Assembly: GCF_002113025.1 (NCBI RefSeq) | Contig: NZ_NEJH01000010.1 | Location: forward strand, 62,001-126,000 | Direction of reading: 5' to 3' | Length of the DNA: 64,000 nucleotides | DNA from: Pseudomonas sp. B28(2017) | GTDB taxonomy: Bacteria > Pseudomonadota > Gammaproteobacteria > Pseudomonadales > Pseudomonadaceae | Notes under the pieces: generated by a model | Seen by the model: the letters and a program-made list of their open reading frames with translations, nothing else | What the model was told of the DNA's origin: nothing | Database searches by the model: none | In this document: positions 35,563 through 43,653 of the stretch, piece after piece | Layout: each line of letters starts with the position of its first letter | Numbering within the stretch: the stretch's first letter is position 1 | Position numbers and translations under genes: made by a program

Positions 35563-36090
35563 ATGAGCTACAGCAAGATTCCGGCTGGCAAAGACCTGCC
35601 GAACGACATCTACGTCGCGATCGAGATTCCGGCCAACCACGCGCCGATCAAATACGAAATCGACAAAGACAGCGATTGCCTGTTCGTTGACCGTTTCATG
35701 GCCACCCCAATGTTCTACCCGGCCAACTACGGTTACATCCCGAACACCCTGGCTGACGACGGTGATCCCCTCGACGTGCTGGTTGTAACCCCTTACCCGG
35801 TTGCTCCAGGTTCGGTGATCCGCGCTCGTCCGGTCGGCATCCTGAACATGACCGACGACGGCGGCGGCGATGCCAAAGTCATCGCAGTCCCACACGACAA
35901 GCTGTCCCAGCTGTACGTGGACGTGAAGGAATACACCGACCTGCCAGCGCTGCTGATCCAGCAGATCGAGCACTTCTTCGCGAACTACAAAGATCTCGAA
36001 AAAGGCAAATGGGTGAAAATCGAAGGTTGGGACGGTGCAGACGCCGCCCGCGCCGCGATCACCAAGTCGGTTGCTGCCTATAAAGGCTAA
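35563..36090 (+). CDS. ppa: Inorganic pyrophosphatase
   Basis: Ppa hydrolyses pyrophosphate released in biosynthesis. The 175-residue family I enzyme carries the signature DDGDPLDVLVV with the metal-binding Asp residues, preceded by MFYPANYGYIPNTL and followed by KVIAVPHDKL. It has its own promoter and a strong terminator, so it is expressed alone. Confidence 0.98.
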   Translation: MSYSKIPAGKDLPNDIYVAIEIPANHAPIKYEIDKDSDCLFVDRFMATPMFYPANYGYIPNTLADDGDPLDVLVVTPYPVAPGSVIRARPVGILNMTDDGGGDAKVIAVPHDKLSQLYVDVKEYTDLPALLIQQIEHFFANYKDLEKGKWVKIEGWDGADAARAAITKSVAAYKG

Positions 36091-36124
36091 GAGCAGCCGC
36101 GAGCTTCAAGCTCCAGGCTTCAAG

Positions 36125-36152
36125 AAAAACCCCGGGTGATCCGGGGTTTTTT
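36125..36152 (+). terminator. Intrinsic terminator of ppa
   Basis: AAAAACCCCGG, loop GTGAT, then CCGGGGTTTTTT forms a strong stem with a six-T run, 34 bases after the ppa stop. The A-run makes it partly bidirectional. Confidence 0.92.
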
Positions 36153-36160
36153 GTGGGTGC

Positions 36161-36190
36161 TTGACAAGCACGCCAAACGGTCCGTTTAAC
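36161..36190 (+). promoter_or_regulatory. Promoter with operator-like palindrome upstream of the S24 regulator
   Basis: A perfect -35 TTGACA and a -10 TTTAAC are separated by 18 bases. The spacer ends in the perfect palindrome AAACGG-T-CCGTTT (36175-36187), which overlaps the -10. That is where a repressor would bind to block polymerase. The regulator gene starts about 125 bases downstream, so autoregulation is likely though unproven. Confidence 0.55.
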
Positions 36191-36319
36191 CGGGCCTGCT
36201 CCTGGTTTTTGCATGTTTAAAATTCCCCAAGAGCGTCTTACATCCGGTCGTAAATTTCCCACTAAATTTGAACGAGGCGTTTATTCAAACCCTTACCAGC
36301 CGCCAGTAGACTCGTGTTC

Positions 36320-37066
36320 ATGAAAAAGAACACTAGCGGCCCACGCTTTAAAGCGCTCCTCGAAGCAGCGAACATCACGACCACCGGATTTGCCGATTTT
36401 CTGGATACGGCTCCGCAAAATGTACATAACTGGTACACCCGTGGCGTGCCCGCCCACTGCATGGAAGAAATCGCCAGAAAACTCTCCGTCAGCAGCGACT
36501 GGCTGAAAACCGGAGAAGGCTTGAAAGACGCCCAACGCCTGCGCCTGCTCGACGAATCCGGCAATACCTTCGATGCCCAGACCATCCGCGGTGTCTACAC
36601 GGTCATCGAACCTGTCGACGTCGAACTGCCATTCTACAAAGAATCTTTTACCGCCCCGGGCTCCAACAAAACCCACGTCATAGAAGACCCCAAGCAATCG
36701 ATCCGCCTGCCCCGCAGTCACCTTGACTCCCTGGAAATCAACCACGCCGACGCCATCTGTGCCTTCATGAGCGGTAACAGCATGGGAGAGAAAATTGAAG
36801 ACGGTTCGACCCTGGCGATTGACCGAGGCCTGACCCAGATCATCGATGGCGAGATCTACGCCATCGAACATGACGGCATGCTACGCATCAAGTACCTGCA
36901 CCGATTACCGGGCAACTCCCTGCGACTGCGCAGCCACAACCGTGCCGAGTACCCGGATGAAATCTTCAGACCCGCACAAATCGAAGAGCAGAACATCAGG
37001 GTGCTGGGTTGGGTGTTCTGGTGGTCGACCTTGAACAAACGGCGGCCGGCGGTGCCGTTTCTTTAA
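36320..37066 (+). CDS. Phage-repressor-like regulator with S24 peptidase domain
   Basis: The 248-residue protein has an N-terminal helix-turn-helix (TTGFADFLDTAPQNVHNWYTRG) and a C-terminal LexA/CI-type S24 domain with the nucleophile Ser in FMSGNSMGEKIEDGS and the general-base Lys in GMLRIKYLHRL. Such repressors self-cleave when RecA is activated and control prophage or bacteriocin genes (P. aeruginosa PrtR is one). No phage or tailocin genes adjoin it, so its targets lie elsewhere or are lost. The ATG at MKKNTSGPR is preferred over a GTG two codons earlier. Confidence 0.85.
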   Translation: MKKNTSGPRFKALLEAANITTTGFADFLDTAPQNVHNWYTRGVPAHCMEEIARKLSVSSDWLKTGEGLKDAQRLRLLDESGNTFDAQTIRGVYTVIEPVDVELPFYKESFTAPGSNKTHVIEDPKQSIRLPRSHLDSLEINHADAICAFMSGNSMGEKIEDGSTLAIDRGLTQIIDGEIYAIEHDGMLRIKYLHRLPGNSLRLRSHNRAEYPDEIFRPAQIEEQNIRVLGWVFWWSTLNKRRPAVPFL

Positions 37067-37315
37067 GCGTTCCAGAACGCCCATCGCTGCCCCACTCGAG
37101 TGGCCGGGCGGCTCTACCTTGCACTTCCCGCTGGGAATTTCCCGCAAACCTGCGTATGCTGCGCCCCACATTTGCGCATCGACCCGCCTTGCGGCTCAGA
37201 TGCACTGGCCTGGCAGATGACTTTCTCACCAGGTCCCACAGCCGGACGCAAGATCCGGGTGTACGTTTTGAAGGCTGGCGCGGTTTACCAAAAATGATCC
37301 AAGCCAGTCCCCGAG
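37067..37315. other. Non-coding stretch after the S24 regulator
   Basis: About 250 bases with no convincing gene. It holds the palindrome TTCCCGCTGGGAA (37126-37138) and a TATGCT -10-like hexamer near 37153. It runs into the hairpin terminator below, so a short untranslated transcript is possible. Short open frames here have no recognisable features. Confidence 0.4.
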
Positions 37316-37339
37316 AAGCCGGCCACAAGCCGGCTTTTT
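37316..37339 (+). terminator. Intrinsic terminator downstream of the S24 regulator
   Basis: AAGCCGGC, loop CACAA, then GCCGGCTTTTT is a strong stem with a T-run on the plus strand. On the minus strand the tail is not U-rich, so it serves plus-strand transcription rather than the convergent MFS gene. Confidence 0.88.
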
Positions 37340-37375
37340 AATGCCCGGAATAATCCCGCCCCCTTCTCCTCGAAC

Positions 37376-38560
37376 TCAGTCTGCGACAATTTGCGCGCCA
37401 CCCTTGCGCGGCACCACACTGAAAAACAGAACTTTTACCACGATGACCAACACGGCCAGCGCGGCAAACAGCAAACCACTGTAAAGCGTGCCCTGCAGTC
37501 CCATCCGCGCCAGGAACCAGCCTCCCGTGGTAGAACCGATGGTCACGCCCAGGTTGATGAACGAGATGTAGATAGCGGTAGCGAACTCCGGTGCTTGCGG
37601 CGCTTCGGAAGTCAGCCATATCTGCGTGACGATCAGCCCGCTGGTATGTGTTGCGCCCCAGATCACCACGATCACCAGCATGGTCATCAGCGACGGGCCG
37701 GCAAACAGGTACAACAGCCCATAGGCAGCAGCCAGCAGGACCGGATGCAAAATTGTCGTCCTGACCATGTTCTGACTGATCAGTTTCCCGGCATACAGAT
37801 TGCCGGCGACGCCACCGATGCCGAAGAGCACCAGCAGAATACTGATCAATTGCGCGCTCATGCCTGCTTCTTTGGCCAGGTACTCAGCCGAGTAGCTGTA
37901 CACGGAAAACATCGCGGCGAAGATCAGGGTCGAAGCGGTGATGTTCAGCCACAGCGGGAATTTACGCAGGATGGCCAACTGTTCTTTATAGGAAATCGCC
38001 AGTTTACTCGGGGTGTCCGGCAGCCTGACAATGATCCCCAGGCCCGCAATGCCATTGACCCCGGCGCAGAACAGAAACGAGGCTTCGTAGGAGAACTGTG
38101 CCGCGATGAGTGTCGTCAGCGGCACGCCCAACACCATGCCCATGCTGGTGCCGACAAAAGCCTTGGCGGCAGCGCGGGGCGATTCCCCTGACGGATAAAG
38201 CGAAGTGGCCGCGACGAACGCCAGGGAAAAATACACGGGGTGAAACAGCGCCGGGATGACGCGCAGCACCAGCAGCGAGTCAAAATTGGGCGCATAGGCC
38301 GACAACACACTGGTCCCGGCGAAAATGAACAGGGCAATCGTAAGCACCTTCTTGCGGTTGAAGCGCGATAGCAGCAACACCATGATCGGGCCGAATACCG
38401 CAATGATCAGTGCGAACAGCCCCACCAGCAGGCCCGCCTGCGACGCATTGATCGAAAAGCGCTCGATGATCACCGGAAGAATCCCGACCACGCCGAACTC
38501 GATGGTGTAAACGCCGAACAGCCCTAGCGCCAGGAAGTAAATCGGATGGAGCGTTTTCAT
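37376..38560 (-). CDS. MFS transporter, drug/sugar efflux (DHA1) type
   Basis: The 394-residue protein has twelve hydrophobic segments and begins MKTLHPIYFLALGLFGVYT, followed by EFGVVGILPVIIERF, the usual helix-1 pattern of DHA1-type efflux carriers. Motif A is present as LLLSRFNRKKVLTIAL. The substrate is not predictable. The ATG overlaps the stop of a truncated quinone-reductase remnant (ATGA), so it was once translated downstream of a complete reductase gene. It now follows the serine hydrolase gene. Confidence 0.88.
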   Translation of the reverse strand: MKTLHPIYFLALGLFGVYTIEFGVVGILPVIIERFSINASQAGLLVGLFALIIAVFGPIMVLLLSRFNRKKVLTIALFIFAGTSVLSAYAPNFDSLLVLRVIPALFHPVYFSLAFVAATSLYPSGESPRAAAKAFVGTSMGMVLGVPLTTLIAAQFSYEASFLFCAGVNGIAGLGIIVRLPDTPSKLAISYKEQLAILRKFPLWLNITASTLIFAAMFSVYSYSAEYLAKEAGMSAQLISILLVLFGIGGVAGNLYAGKLISQNMVRTTILHPVLLAAAYGLLYLFAGPSLMTMLVIVVIWGATHTSGLIVTQIWLTSEAPQAPEFATAIYISFINLGVTIGSTTGGWFLARMGLQGTLYSGLLFAALAVLVIVVKVLFFSVVPRKGGAQIVAD

Positions 38561-38697
38561 GACTCAGACTCCAGCGTGACGACGGCTTTTGCGAACGGAT
38601 CGCCCGCTTGCAGATAACGGTGGACGGCGACCATCTGATCGAACGCGAAGGTTTTCGCAATGATCGGGGGCAGCATGACCTTTCGAGGCAATCGTGT
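38557..38697 (-). pseudogene. 3' remnant of a zinc-type alcohol dehydrogenase/quinone reductase gene
   Basis: The minus-strand frame reads LPPIIAKTFAFDQMVAVHRY and then LQAGDPFAKAVVTL before its stop. This is the typical C-terminus of NADPH:quinone-reductase-like enzymes (AHRYLEAG...GKIVVTL pattern). About 46 residues remain of a normal 310-340. There is no start codon or N-terminal domain, and the serine-hydrolase stop abuts it. The reductase was probably deleted when the hydrolase gene took its place. Confidence 0.7.
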
Positions 38698-38699
38698 GG

Positions 38700-39890
38700 T
38701 CACTGCCCGTAGACGGCGTTGCAGAGGTCTACGGTGAACTGCCCGGACATGCCTTCGAAGGCCGTGTTGGTGAAGGCGACCACGGTCAGTTGCTCTGCCA
38801 GGTCGACGAACCACGAATGCCCATAGGCACCGCCCAGTCGCCAGCTGCCGGCCGACTCGGCGGTTTGTGCTGCAGCCGGATCCTTGAGTACCGTGAAACC
38901 CAGACCGAAGCCGCGACCGGGCCAGTTGTCCAGTTCCAGTTCGCCGGTCTGGTTACTGCCCATTTCATCGACCAGTGCCTTGGGCAGTAACGGCGCACCG
39001 CCCTTGCGCAAGGTTTCGAGCAGATGAAGAAACTCACCCGCGGTGCCGACCAGGCCGGAGCCGCCGGAGTTATAGGCCTGTGGGTCCAGTGCCCGGGTCG
39101 GTTGCAGCCTGATGCCGGCAGTCCCTTCGAACACCGGAATCACTTCCAGTTCGTTCATTCGCCGGGGCTGCGGCTGATCATTCAGGTACGCAGGACTGAG
39201 GCGACTGACCTCTGAAACCCTGAAGCTGATATCGCGTAACGCCAGTGGCCGGGTAACCAACTCGTCGATCGCCTCGGCAAGGGACGTACCGTTGACCGCG
39301 GCGATCAGTGCGCCCAGCACGTCGGTGGCGATCGAATAGCCCCAACCGCTGCCGGGCTTGTACAGCAAGGGGGCATGACTCAGGCGGCGCAGGTTTTCTT
39401 CCAGCGAAATGTCGCTACGGTCCAGACCGTCGGACACCCCGGCATCGCGATAAGGGCCGCCTTGATCGCTTTCCAGAAAACCATACGTCAAACCGGCGGT
39501 ATGGCTCAGTAACTGGCTCACAGTGATGGTCGCAGGCTGGCCATCACCCAGAGTCGGCTTGAAGTAGGGCAACCACTGGCTGATGTCATCGTCCAGTTTG
39601 ATTTTGCCTTTGGCGACCAGTACCAGCGCCGCCACCGACGTGATGGGCTTGGAGACCGAAGACAGCAGAAACAAGGCATCCTCGTGCATCGGCAATTGCG
39701 CTTCACGGTCGGCCAGGCCAGCCGCTCGGTGATAGATGAGCTTGCCCCGGTGAGCCACCAGCACTACGGCGCCGATCAGGCGTTGCTCGTGCAGCGTCTG
39801 CTCAAGCACGGCGTCGACCCGTGAACCGAGCTCGACGGGTTCGAACGAGCGAAGTGACTGTAATGGGCGAAGCGGTTCGTTGACTGACAT
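38700..39890 (-). CDS. Serine hydrolase, beta-lactamase (class C/esterase VIII) fold
   Basis: The 396-residue protein has the nucleophile motif SVSK at residues 78-81 (FLLSSVSKPITSVAALVL) and the Tyr motif region GSGWGYSIATDVLGALI. Near the C-terminus the KTG box appears as a GAYGHSWFVD-type segment. It lacks a signal peptide, which argues for a cytoplasmic esterase (EstB-like, family VIII) rather than a periplasmic AmpC. It reads toward the MFS gene and away from the LysR gene across a 127-base divergent gap, so LysR control is plausible. Confidence 0.85.
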   Translation of the reverse strand: MSVNEPLRPLQSLRSFEPVELGSRVDAVLEQTLHEQRLIGAVVLVAHRGKLIYHRAAGLADREAQLPMHEDALFLLSSVSKPITSVAALVLVAKGKIKLDDDISQWLPYFKPTLGDGQPATITVSQLLSHTAGLTYGFLESDQGGPYRDAGVSDGLDRSDISLEENLRRLSHAPLLYKPGSGWGYSIATDVLGALIAAVNGTSLAEAIDELVTRPLALRDISFRVSEVSRLSPAYLNDQPQPRRMNELEVIPVFEGTAGIRLQPTRALDPQAYNSGGSGLVGTAGEFLHLLETLRKGGAPLLPKALVDEMGSNQTGELELDNWPGRGFGLGFTVLKDPAAAQTAESAGSWRLGGAYGHSWFVDLAEQLTVVAFTNTAFEGMSGQFTVDLCNAVYGQ

Positions 39891-40017
39891 GTCTGACCCC
39901 GAAATGGTTGGATGATCTACCTGAATATCGCGATGGTAGAGCCGGCCGTTACGGGGAAACAGAGGTTACACTTCCGAGGTCCACGGACCTTTTTGTCCGC
40001 AATCAAAGGAGTGAGCG

Positions 40018-41067
40018 TTGGATAAGCTCAATGGCATCACGGTGTTCGTGCAGGTCGCCGAAAGCCGCAGTTTTGTAGGGGCCGGCCGTTTACTCGGCAT
40101 CTCCTCCTCGGCAGTGGGCAAGAGCATTGCGCGCATGGAAGAGAAACTCGGCGCGCGCCTGTTCCACCGCAATACCCGCAGCATCAACCTGACCAGCGAG
40201 GGCTCGTTGTTTCTGGAGCGCTGTCGCAGAGTGCTCAACGAACTGGAAGCGGCTGAGCAGGAACTCTCCAGCGCCAGCGAGACACCACGAGGCAAATTGC
40301 GCATCAGCCTGCCGCTGCTCGGCAACGTACTGTCAATGCAACTGTCACGGTTCATGCAGCGTTATCCGCAGATACAGCTGGAGCTGGACTTCACCGATCG
40401 GCTGGTGGATGTGGTCGAAGAAGGCTTCGACGCTGTGGTGCGCACCGGTCAACTGCACGACTCCCGGCTGATGGCCAGGAAACTCGACAGCTTTGGGTTC
40501 TACCTCGTCGGCGCACCGAGCTACTTTGCGAGCAACGGCTACCCGCAGAGTGTGGAGCAACTGCAGGAACACCATTGCCTGCATTACAAGCTGCCCTCCA
40601 CGGGCAAACTGGAAAAATGGCCATTGTCGGGGCTTGCCGAAGGCACAGAGTTGAAAGTGCCGACAACGATGGTCTGCAACAATCTGGAAATGCTGATCCA
40701 CATGGCCAGACAAGGACTGGGCATCGCCTGCATCCCCGAATTCGCGGTGCGCGAAGCGCTGGACGCCGGTGAACTGGTGTCGATATTGCCCGATCAGGTG
40801 CTGCGCACCTTGAACATACAAGTGGTGTGGCCATCGAGCCGGTATCTCACACCGAAGTTGCGAGCGTTTATTGATTTTATGTGTGATGGGGGGGGCAGGA
40901 GTGAAGCTTTGGCCGGGTATGAATTGAAACAGCGTTCAGTTGCAGAGCGGGGGAAACTCGGGGTAACGCCTTCCGAGCTTCTGCAATACTTGCCCGCCGG
41001 CCCGCACAAAAACACAATCAACACAGAGATGCGCCCATATCAGTTCCGACCTACGATCAGTTCATAG
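40018..41067 (+). CDS. LysR-family transcriptional regulator with unusual C-terminal extension
   Basis: The winged-helix N-terminus (FVQVAESRSFVGAGRLLGIS, then SAVGKSIARMEEKLGARLFH) and LysR substrate-binding domain are normal through about residue 285 (TPKLRAFIDFMCD). The frame then enters eight consecutive G residues (40888-40895) and continues 59 more residues of low-complexity, non-family sequence. One G fewer or more would stop the protein at about 302 or 295 residues, the normal LysR length. The start is TTG, chosen because AAAGGAG lies 6 bases upstream. It is divergent from the serine hydrolase gene, a likely target. Confidence 0.85.
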   Translation: MDKLNGITVFVQVAESRSFVGAGRLLGISSSAVGKSIARMEEKLGARLFHRNTRSINLTSEGSLFLERCRRVLNELEAAEQELSSASETPRGKLRISLPLLGNVLSMQLSRFMQRYPQIQLELDFTDRLVDVVEEGFDAVVRTGQLHDSRLMARKLDSFGFYLVGAPSYFASNGYPQSVEQLQEHHCLHYKLPSTGKLEKWPLSGLAEGTELKVPTTMVCNNLEMLIHMARQGLGIACIPEFAVREALDAGELVSILPDQVLRTLNIQVVWPSSRYLTPKLRAFIDFMCDGGGRSEALAGYELKQRSVAERGKLGVTPSELLQYLPAGPHKNTINTEMRPYQFRPTISS

Positions 41068-41230
41068 AACCTATCCTGCGTTTTCTCACCACGAAACGCC
41101 TGTTGAACCTGATGTAACCTCCACCACCGCTAGCCCGGATGACCAGCTCGTGCAAGCGCTCCAAGAGTTACGCGACGCCACAGCGGTAGACCTTTTGGAT
41201 AACTTGTTACAGGCCCTCACGGATAACTAA
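41037..41230 (+). pseudogene. Decayed Mrr restriction-endonuclease remnant
   Basis: The first frame reads ISVPTYDQFIEPILRFLTTK before a stop at 41115, close to the Mrr N-terminus (M-S/T-VPTYDQFIEPVLRFL). The expected ATG start is ATA here. A second frame from 41117 reads SPDDQLVQALQELRDATAVD, then LLDNLLQAL, like the region just before the Mrr catalytic domain. The winged-helix middle and the whole PD-(D/E)xK nuclease domain are gone. Its end overlaps the last codons of magF on the other strand. Confidence 0.7.
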
Positions 41231-42029
41231 ACCCCTTCACCAACGTCAGCTCCCCCACCGCACGCATCGGCACCAGAAACGTTTCCATCTTCTCGCTCGG
41301 CGTGCCTTCCTCGGTAATCACCGTTACCTGCGCGGTGGTCAGCGCTTGCACTGCGTCTTCCTGCCCCTCCTCATCACTGCTGTACCCGCCACCGTAGTAG
41401 TTCACATACACCAAGTACTGGCCCTTGATCGGCGCGGGCATGGCGAAGATTTCCGGGCCGTAGCCGGTGGTGACGTCGACGTCGAGCGCTGCACCGTTGG
41501 GGACGATGCGCTCGCCGTACCAGATGTGCGCACCGTCGGGGGTGATGAGGTGCAGGTCGAGATCGGTGTTGTCGCTGTCCCAGGACAGTAAAACGCGCAA
41601 CTTGGCCGGGGTCGCGCCGCCGCTGCTGTTGAGCAACTGCGTGCGGTGATGTTGTTGGCCATCAGGGCTGCGAACCTCGACGCTGTTGCTGCCGTTGGGG
41701 AATGAAAACGGGCGGTCGAAACGGCCGGCTGGATCGATTTTCAGTGGCATGCTCACCCCGTTGACGATCAGCCGACCGGGCTCTGTCGATTTGGCTGTGG
41801 CTTTGATCTGCCCACTGATGCGAGCGGTATTGGCCTGGCCTGCCGGGGTATTCACCGACGAGGCCGGGTAGTTGACGGTCTGCCGGAAGCTTTCCCCTTC
41901 GCCCTCGGGCGCACCGTTGCGCCAGCCGCCTGTGGGGGTGTCGAGCTTGACGCTGTCGGCCGCCATCACCGATGACAGCGCCACCAGCGGACAGAGCAAC
42001 AGCAGGACCTGTGGATAACGGAGTTTCAT
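41217..42029 (-). CDS. magF: MagF-like DUF2135 protein
   Basis: The 270-residue periplasmic protein has a signal peptide ending SSVMA at about residue 23 and a DUF2135 domain. Its core LSWDSDNTDLDLHLITPDG is acidic and resembles a metal-binding loop, followed by YLVYVNYYGGGYSSDEEG. It is a paralogue of the first gene of the cluster. By order it corresponds to P. aeruginosa magF and E. coli yfaP. It is the last gene, 3 bases after magE, and its final codons overlap the Mrr remnant. Confidence 0.85.
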   Translation of the reverse strand: MKLRYPQVLLLLCPLVALSSVMAADSVKLDTPTGGWRNGAPEGEGESFRQTVNYPASSVNTPAGQANTARISGQIKATAKSTEPGRLIVNGVSMPLKIDPAGRFDRPFSFPNGSNSVEVRSPDGQQHHRTQLLNSSGGATPAKLRVLLSWDSDNTDLDLHLITPDGAHIWYGERIVPNGAALDVDVTTGYGPEIFAMPAPIKGQYLVYVNYYGGGYSSDEEGQEDAVQALTTAQVTVITEEGTPSEKMETFLVPMRAVGELTLVKGFSYP

Positions 42030-42032
42030 GGC

Positions 42033-43652
42033 CTATTCCAGCAAGAGGTGGCGGGCGAGCCCTTCGATGTAGGTTTCATCCTGGCCGTTGGGGTGTGCTT
42101 CGAAGGCCAGGTGCAGGTATTCGTGGGTCAGGTCAAGGCGCTCTTGCAGTGTCTGCGCGCCACGCACGTAGATACGCTGACGTTCGCGGTCGACATAGGG
42201 CCGACCGAAGGCAAGGCGGCATACAGCGAAAGTGCTGACTTCGTTGTAGCCCGTTTCGCTTTCAAGCATTGGACGCCAGCCGCGCCGTTGTTTCTGCAGC
42301 CACTCCTGTGCGGCGGGCAATGCTTCACAGGACGCGACCGGGTTGTCCCAGCGGCTGAGACTTGCGCGTGGGTAGGCGTGCATCAGGATGGTGTCGTAGC
42401 GCTGACCGGCCTGGGCCTGTGTGACGGCTTGCTGCCAGGACAGTTTGTCCGGCCCGGGTTGATCGGAATGGTAGGTAACGGTGCTGCCGGCCAGGACCAG
42501 GTCGCTGGTCCACGCGGCGATGTCGCGAGAGCCGGACGCCGCCGGACGCGGTGCGACCCGCTGGCGGCTGCTGCTGTCGTCGATGCTCAGGCAGTCACCA
42601 CTGCGCGTGGCGTTTTGCAGCAGGTACGTGCGGATGGCCACGGCCAGGGCTTTGGCGGCCTCGGCCGGTTCGGCACTGGCTTCGCGCTGGAGAACACGGG
42701 CAACGTACTCTTCGCGATCCAGACGAGCCACGAGCTTGTCGTTCAGCAGAAACAGTTCGCCGTCGCTGTGGATATCCAGCGCATTACCGTTGGCGAATTC
42801 AACGCTGTAGTCCCCCTGCAACGTTCCGGAAGTCACCACTGAGCCCTCCGACAACACGCGTCGAAGTGGATAGCGGGAGAACAACTCGACTTCTACGCAT
42901 TTCCCTGCATCCGCAGGCCATGAAACAGGCATCGCCGTAGACAATGCCTGTGCGTAATCACGCAATACTCGCTGACTGGTGCCCCGGCCTCCGGCCCAGA
43001 CCGGTGTGCCATCCGCCGTCCAACCGGCAAACCCGCCCTGGCGCGATGTAGCATCCTGATCAGCCAACCAGCTCCAGGTCTTCACTCGCAGGCGGCTTCC
43101 GAGTTCGCCGACGACATGGCCATCGGCGGCATTGAGCACCACATCGAGCAACACACGCCGGGCTTGTTCCTGTGCTGGCAGTACCGACAACACCTTCAAC
43201 AACTCCGCCACCGAAACCCGAGTAGTCGGTTGCAGCGAAGGTAAATCCAGCAACCATGGTGGCGCCTGCCGCATCTGCCAATAGGCTCGCCAGTCGGCAT
43301 CGCGGATGCCCAACCGCGCGGGCTCGAAATACAAGCCACATGACTTCACCAACGCCTGATCGCGCTCGATCCTGCCGCCAGCCGTGCAGCAATAAATCTC
43401 TTCCTTCGACTGGCCGCGACATTCATAAGCCGACTCATGTGCACCGCTATCGACCAGCCAGGCGTAGACGAACAACTTCCACACGCTGCCCAGCGGCGTC
43501 TGCAGCGTCTGCGGCAGCAGCTCGCGGCTGATCACCTGAGTTCGATTCAACGACAACAAATCACCCTTGAAAGCCAGGCGCAGCGGTTCGTCCTGCGCTG
43601 TCGCCAGCGCAGGGATCAAACACAGCAGACACCCCATCAGCAGCCTGTGCAC
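42033..43652 (-). CDS. magE: MagE-like DUF2300 protein with PBP-like, SpoIID-like and HExxH segments
   Basis: The 539-residue secreted protein starts at a GTG one base after the magD stop (signal MHRLLMGCLLCLIPALATA). Near residue 56 lies SVWK, with SCG (KSCGLYF) and KTW (VKTWSW) further on, a penicillin-binding-protein pattern of SxxK, SxN and KTG with altered second and third boxes. A SpoIID-like segment follows (VARVLQREASAEPAEAAKAL, then AVAIRTYL), and the last 35 residues hold HEYLH (510-514) with a downstream Glu. It matches E. coli YfaQ and P. aeruginosa MagE by position. Enzymatic activity is not established. Confidence 0.82.
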   Translation of the reverse strand: MHRLLMGCLLCLIPALATAQDEPLRLAFKGDLLSLNRTQVISRELLPQTLQTPLGSVWKLFVYAWLVDSGAHESAYECRGQSKEEIYCCTAGGRIERDQALVKSCGLYFEPARLGIRDADWRAYWQMRQAPPWLLDLPSLQPTTRVSVAELLKVLSVLPAQEQARRVLLDVVLNAADGHVVGELGSRLRVKTWSWLADQDATSRQGGFAGWTADGTPVWAGGRGTSQRVLRDYAQALSTAMPVSWPADAGKCVEVELFSRYPLRRVLSEGSVVTSGTLQGDYSVEFANGNALDIHSDGELFLLNDKLVARLDREEYVARVLQREASAEPAEAAKALAVAIRTYLLQNATRSGDCLSIDDSSSRQRVAPRPAASGSRDIAAWTSDLVLAGSTVTYHSDQPGPDKLSWQQAVTQAQAGQRYDTILMHAYPRASLSRWDNPVASCEALPAAQEWLQKQRRGWRPMLESETGYNEVSTFAVCRLAFGRPYVDRERQRIYVRGAQTLQERLDLTHEYLHLAFEAHPNGQDETYIEGLARHLLLE

Positions 43653-43653
43653 G

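Noticed and set aside
36320..37066. S24 repressor considered as the edge of a prophage
   Set aside because: No integrase, structural, lysis or attachment sequence is seen on either side.
37009..37341. Open frame of 110 codons after the S24 regulator
   Set aside because: It runs through the regulator's end and a terminator hairpin, with no ribosome site or recognisable sequence.
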